DNA from: Candidatus Ancillula glyptotermitis
GTDB lineage: Bacteria; Actinomycetota; Actinomycetes; Actinomycetales; Bifidobacteriaceae
Direction: 5' to 3'
Assembly (NCBI GenBank): GCA_031268675.1
Contig: JAIRWY010000059.1
Span: 1 to 45,057, forward strand
DNA: 45,057 nucleotides
The notes beneath the pieces were generated by a model. That model made no database searches. It saw only the letters and a program-made list of their open reading frames with translations, and was not told the origin of the DNA. Of this stretch, positions 42,069 to 45,057 are shown in pieces. A program made the translations under genes and the position numbers. Each line of letters opens with the position of its first letter. Within the stretch, counting starts at the first letter, position 1.

Positions 42069-42905
42069 TTAACCTTCCTCCCATTTTTGGAGTGCAGTAG
42101 TCATTACCTCAGTGGTTTTTTTTACATCAATGTTGCGTTTTTCGCATTTGATCATCAATTGTACTTGTAAAACTGCTTGATGAATCAACATCCGCTCTCC
42201 TCCAATAGAAAAGTCAAGCACTTTGGGAAATGCACACTCTAGTAAAAGCGGAAAACTCTGGTGAAAAATAGTTGGTAGTAGTAATTTTGCCGCATCCCAA
42301 GGAAGTGTAGATACTGCATATTTTGAAGAGTCTACAAGTGCGTTTATACGAGCGCGTTCATCAAATGAACACCAGTCCAGTTTTGCCTGTTGAATCCATG
42401 GGGCTTTCTTTCTGGAAATAACGGTAATTTTTTGAGCACTAGAATTTAGCAGCAGCTTCTTAAGTGCGGATACTGCTGAGCGTGCTGTTGCTCCAGAGCC
42501 TAGAACTATAGCACCGCCTTGAAGTGCCTGATGTTTTTCTGGAGTTGATGCTTCGCAAAATGCTTGTTCAATTCCATAAATATCTGTATTATAACCAGTT
42601 AAATGCAGCTTTTGAGGTCTACTCTTATCAGGTTGAATGATGACTGTGTTTACAGCATTGGTTTGCATTGCCTCAGTAGAAATCTCATCCAAATGTGCAA
42701 TAACTGCCTGTTTTAATGGCATGGTGACAGAAAATCCTGCCCAAGAGTTATCTAGTTGTCGCATAAATTCACCAAGTGAGTTTTCATCAACTTCAAACTT
42801 GGTATAATTCCAACTGTTTCCAATTCCTAGTGCTGTATATGCAGCATTATGCAAAATTGGAGACTTGCTATGTGCAATTGGTGTTCCAATAACTGCTGCT
42901 TTCAT
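42069..42905 (-). CDS. aroE: Shikimate dehydrogenase
   Basis: VIGTPIAHSKSPILHNAAY, FSVTMPLKQ, TNAVNTVI and GSGATARSAVSALKKL. Confidence 0.88.
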   Translation of the reverse strand: MKAAVIGTPIAHSKSPILHNAAYTALGIGNSWNYTKFEVDENSLGEFMRQLDNSWAGFSVTMPLKQAVIAHLDEISTEAMQTNAVNTVIIQPDKSRPQKLHLTGYNTDIYGIEQAFCEASTPEKHQALQGGAIVLGSGATARSAVSALKKLLLNSSAQKITVISRKKAPWIQQAKLDWCSFDERARINALVDSSKYAVSTLPWDAAKLLLPTIFHQSFPLLLECAFPKVLDFSIGGERMLIHQAVLQVQLMIKCEKRNIDVKKTTEVMTTALQKWEEG

Positions 42906-42910
42906 ATTGC

Positions 42911-43795
42911 CTAGTTGCTTTCTTGCTGTATACTTTTCTGATAGAGAGCTATACTTACAGCAGTTGCAACATTCAGGCTCTCAACTGCAGTTGGTATTTT
43001 CACGATGATATCTACAGATTTTTGAACCAGCTGACTCAATCCACTGCCTTCATTTCCAGCAACAAATACAATTTTACTACTTTTGGTGATCAATTTTGAG
43101 TTCAGGTAATGTTCACCAGCACCATCCAACCCAACGACAAAATAACCAGACGTTTTTAACTTCTCAATTGCATGCACAATATTAACTACTTGAGCAACTT
43201 TGATGTGTGCTAAATTTCCTGCAGATATTTTCCAAACTGTTGCATTCACTTCAATACTTCTTCTAGTTGGAATAACGATATTCGTGTTAAATGCTGCTGC
43301 ACTACGAGCTAAATTACCTAAATTGGTTGGATCCGTTATATGGTCAAGTATGACAATGTCCTTACTTGCAGTGATGAGATCGTCTAGTGTACTATATTCG
43401 TATTTCTTAATTTTAGCAACAACTCCTTGGTGAACTGCATAATTCGTCATATCATCAAGCGGTGCTTTTGGAGATTCAAATAGTGGTATATCCAATTCCT
43501 GACTACGCCGAACTATTTCTTTTAACTTGTCATCTAAAGGTGCATCGTTGCTTAATAATATTTGATGAAACGGCAATTTGGCATGAAGACCCTCTAAAAC
43601 AGCATTTTTACCGTATATAATATCAACTACTCTGTTTTTGCGCGTATTTGCTCTTTTTGGTTTTGAAACAGAACGTGATAAATTGCGCTGTTTCTGTTTA
43701 TATGCCTTGTGATAAACACGGTCTTCAGCTTTAGGGGTTGGACCTTTCCCTTGCAGTTTGCGCTTATTTTTACCTCCAGTACCTTTTTTTTGCAT
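42911..43795 (-). CDS. rlmB: 23S rRNA (guanosine-2'-O-)-methyltransferase, SpoU/TrmH family
   Basis: Basic N-terminus; YGKNAVLEGL; LDHITDPTNLGNLARSAAAF; VAGNEGSGLSQLV; IPTAVESLNVATAVSIALYQ. Confidence 0.92.
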   Translation of the reverse strand: MQKKGTGGKNKRKLQGKGPTPKAEDRVYHKAYKQKQRNLSRSVSKPKRANTRKNRVVDIIYGKNAVLEGLHAKLPFHQILLSNDAPLDDKLKEIVRRSQELDIPLFESPKAPLDDMTNYAVHQGVVAKIKKYEYSTLDDLITASKDIVILDHITDPTNLGNLARSAAAFNTNIVIPTRRSIEVNATVWKISAGNLAHIKVAQVVNIVHAIEKLKTSGYFVVGLDGAGEHYLNSKLITKSSKIVFVAGNEGSGLSQLVQKSVDIIVKIPTAVESLNVATAVSIALYQKSIQQESN

Positions 43796-43808
43796 GAATT
43801 TTCCTTAT

Positions 43809-44537
43809 CTAGTCCACAATTGGAACAGTTTTATTCCAGTCAAAAATGCAATGCAGACCGTTTACGATTCCAAGCGTTGAAATAGATGCAGTATCAAGTA
43901 CTAATTTACCTCCATTTTTTGGGTCTATGCCTAACCAAGTACATGCAATTACACGCAGAATCTGTGAATGAGCAATTACTAAAACATCTTGTTTACTCTG
44001 CACAGTCATATTTATCTGGTCAACGAAACGTCGTGCGCGTGCAGAAACTGCTGCCAAACTTTCACCTGGTAAGTGTGCAATTTCTATGCGATTTCCTTCT
44101 TCATCTTCTGCTGCTTTAGGAATCGGTAGTGATGAAGTGTTGATGTTAATACCATCAATCCAAATGTTGTAATCATGACCGATTAGTGCTGATAACTGCT
44201 CACGAGTATGTCCTTCAATACTACCGTAGTCCCATTCTGCAAGTGCTTGCGAAGTCTGAAAAGTAGTATATCCAACTTGTTTCGCAGTTTCTTGTGCACG
44301 CCTCAGTGGAGATACGAAAATCTGCTTGGCAGAAGAAGAACCATTGAAGTTGTATTCATTTAAAAGTGAGCCAGCAAACCGCGCCTGCTTTCTGCCAATT
44401 GCAGTTAGTGGTAGATTTGTGCGACCAGTATACCGACCTATTTTAGACCACGCAGTCTGACCATGCCGCATTAGAACTAGCTTGCCTAAATTATTCTGCT
44501 CTTTAATTGTTTCAAAACCATGAGAAAATTCTACCAT
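43809..44537 (-). CDS. Histidine phosphatase / phosphoglycerate mutase family protein
   Basis: LVLMRHGQTAWSKIGRYTGRTNLPLTAIGRKQA and VIAHSQILRVIACTWLG. ATG at 44537, 6 nt after a reverse-strand TATAAT. Confidence 0.87.
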   Translation of the reverse strand: MVEFSHGFETIKEQNNLGKLVLMRHGQTAWSKIGRYTGRTNLPLTAIGRKQARFAGSLLNEYNFNGSSSAKQIFVSPLRRAQETAKQVGYTTFQTSQALAEWDYGSIEGHTREQLSALIGHDYNIWIDGININTSSLPIPKAAEDEEGNRIEIAHLPGESLAAVSARARRFVDQINMTVQSKQDVLVIAHSQILRVIACTWLGIDPKNGGKLVLDTASISTLGIVNGLHCIFDWNKTVPIVD

Positions 44538-44833
44538 ACCTCCATTATACCACATGCCTATGACATTTTGCTTTTTATGCATCCGCATCTGAAGTAGGAC
44601 ACCCTAAGAGGTAGTATTTTATGCGAGAGTATAATTCCAAACATGAGTAATAATATCTTCTCTAAACACAAGTTTTTGTTTATTTAACAAAAGCAACACT
44701 AGTATTTTATAATCAATAGAAGTTGACTTAATAACGTTAAGTACTAGTATAACACTGCAGTAAACAAGTAGATGCATAAAAATGTTAAATAGATGTTAAA
44801 CTTTTCTGAGGAGGTTGATGTATAATGCAAGGT

Positions 44834-44891
44834 GTTGTAGTTTGTAAAAAAAGCTGAAGAAAAGAAACAGGTAGACTACACAACTTTCAGC
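44834..44891 (+). other. Possible structured RNA segment (potential H-type pseudoknot)
   Basis: GTTGTAGT (44834-44841) can pair with ACTACACAAC (44875-44884, one bulge). The nested GCTGAA (44853-44858) can pair with TTCAGC (44886-44891), giving interleaved helices. Preceded by TATAAT at 44821-44826. Confidence 0.25.
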
Positions 44892-45057
44892 ACAAAAGAC
44901 AAGAAACAGGTATGTTCCATTGCGCATTTACCACTCTGCTTATACATCATGAAGTCTAAAAAAGCCTGTTTTCCCCCTTCAAAATAGTACATGTGTATAT
45001 AACACACATAAGCACCTTAAATCAAACCACGTGCTTATAAATAGCCTTAATGAAGGT

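Overview
Gene-dense, AT-rich bacterial chromosome window with mostly housekeeping genes. It resembles an Actinobacteria/Bifidobacteriales-type genome with reduced GC. The taxonomic guess is inference, based on the aroK-aroB fusion, the actinobacterial-type rpoB/rpoC and transketolase, and the bifidobacterial-style 'VTRAQMAAFLYRLAG' surface-anchor repeats; a protist- or insect-gut symbiont is possible. Contents, in order: end of a sortase-type surface protein; a membrane protein plus DsbA-like pair; ldh; tilS; a secreted subtilase with FN3 and SLH-like repeats; DEAD-box helicase; Bcr/CflA-type MFS; rpoB; rpoC; an aspartate carbamoyltransferase gene; parC; aroKB; aroC; an FKBP; glgC; tkt; GT2 and DUF2304; a CPA1 antiporter; a two-component system with a TPM-domain protein; trxA; glmS; a rhomboid; pyrC; pcrA/uvrD; prmC; aroE; rlmB; and a phosphoglycerate-mutase-family gene. 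No mobile elements, CRISPR, rRNA or tRNA were recognised. The standout is pyrB at 17122-18120. Its two catalytic domains are in swapped order: N-terminal helix, then the aspartate-binding domain, then the carbamoyl-phosphate-binding domain. The ORF is uninterrupted, all recognisable active-site motifs are retained, and it sits inside an rpoB-rpoC-pyrB-parC gene string. Secondary observations are a strong leaderless-promoter pattern (TATAAT, then 6-7 nt, then the start codon) at eight genes, clusters of hairpins with 3-nt loops in intergenic regions, an EF-hand/dockerin-like loop inside a TPM domain, and a possible structured RNA near the right end.
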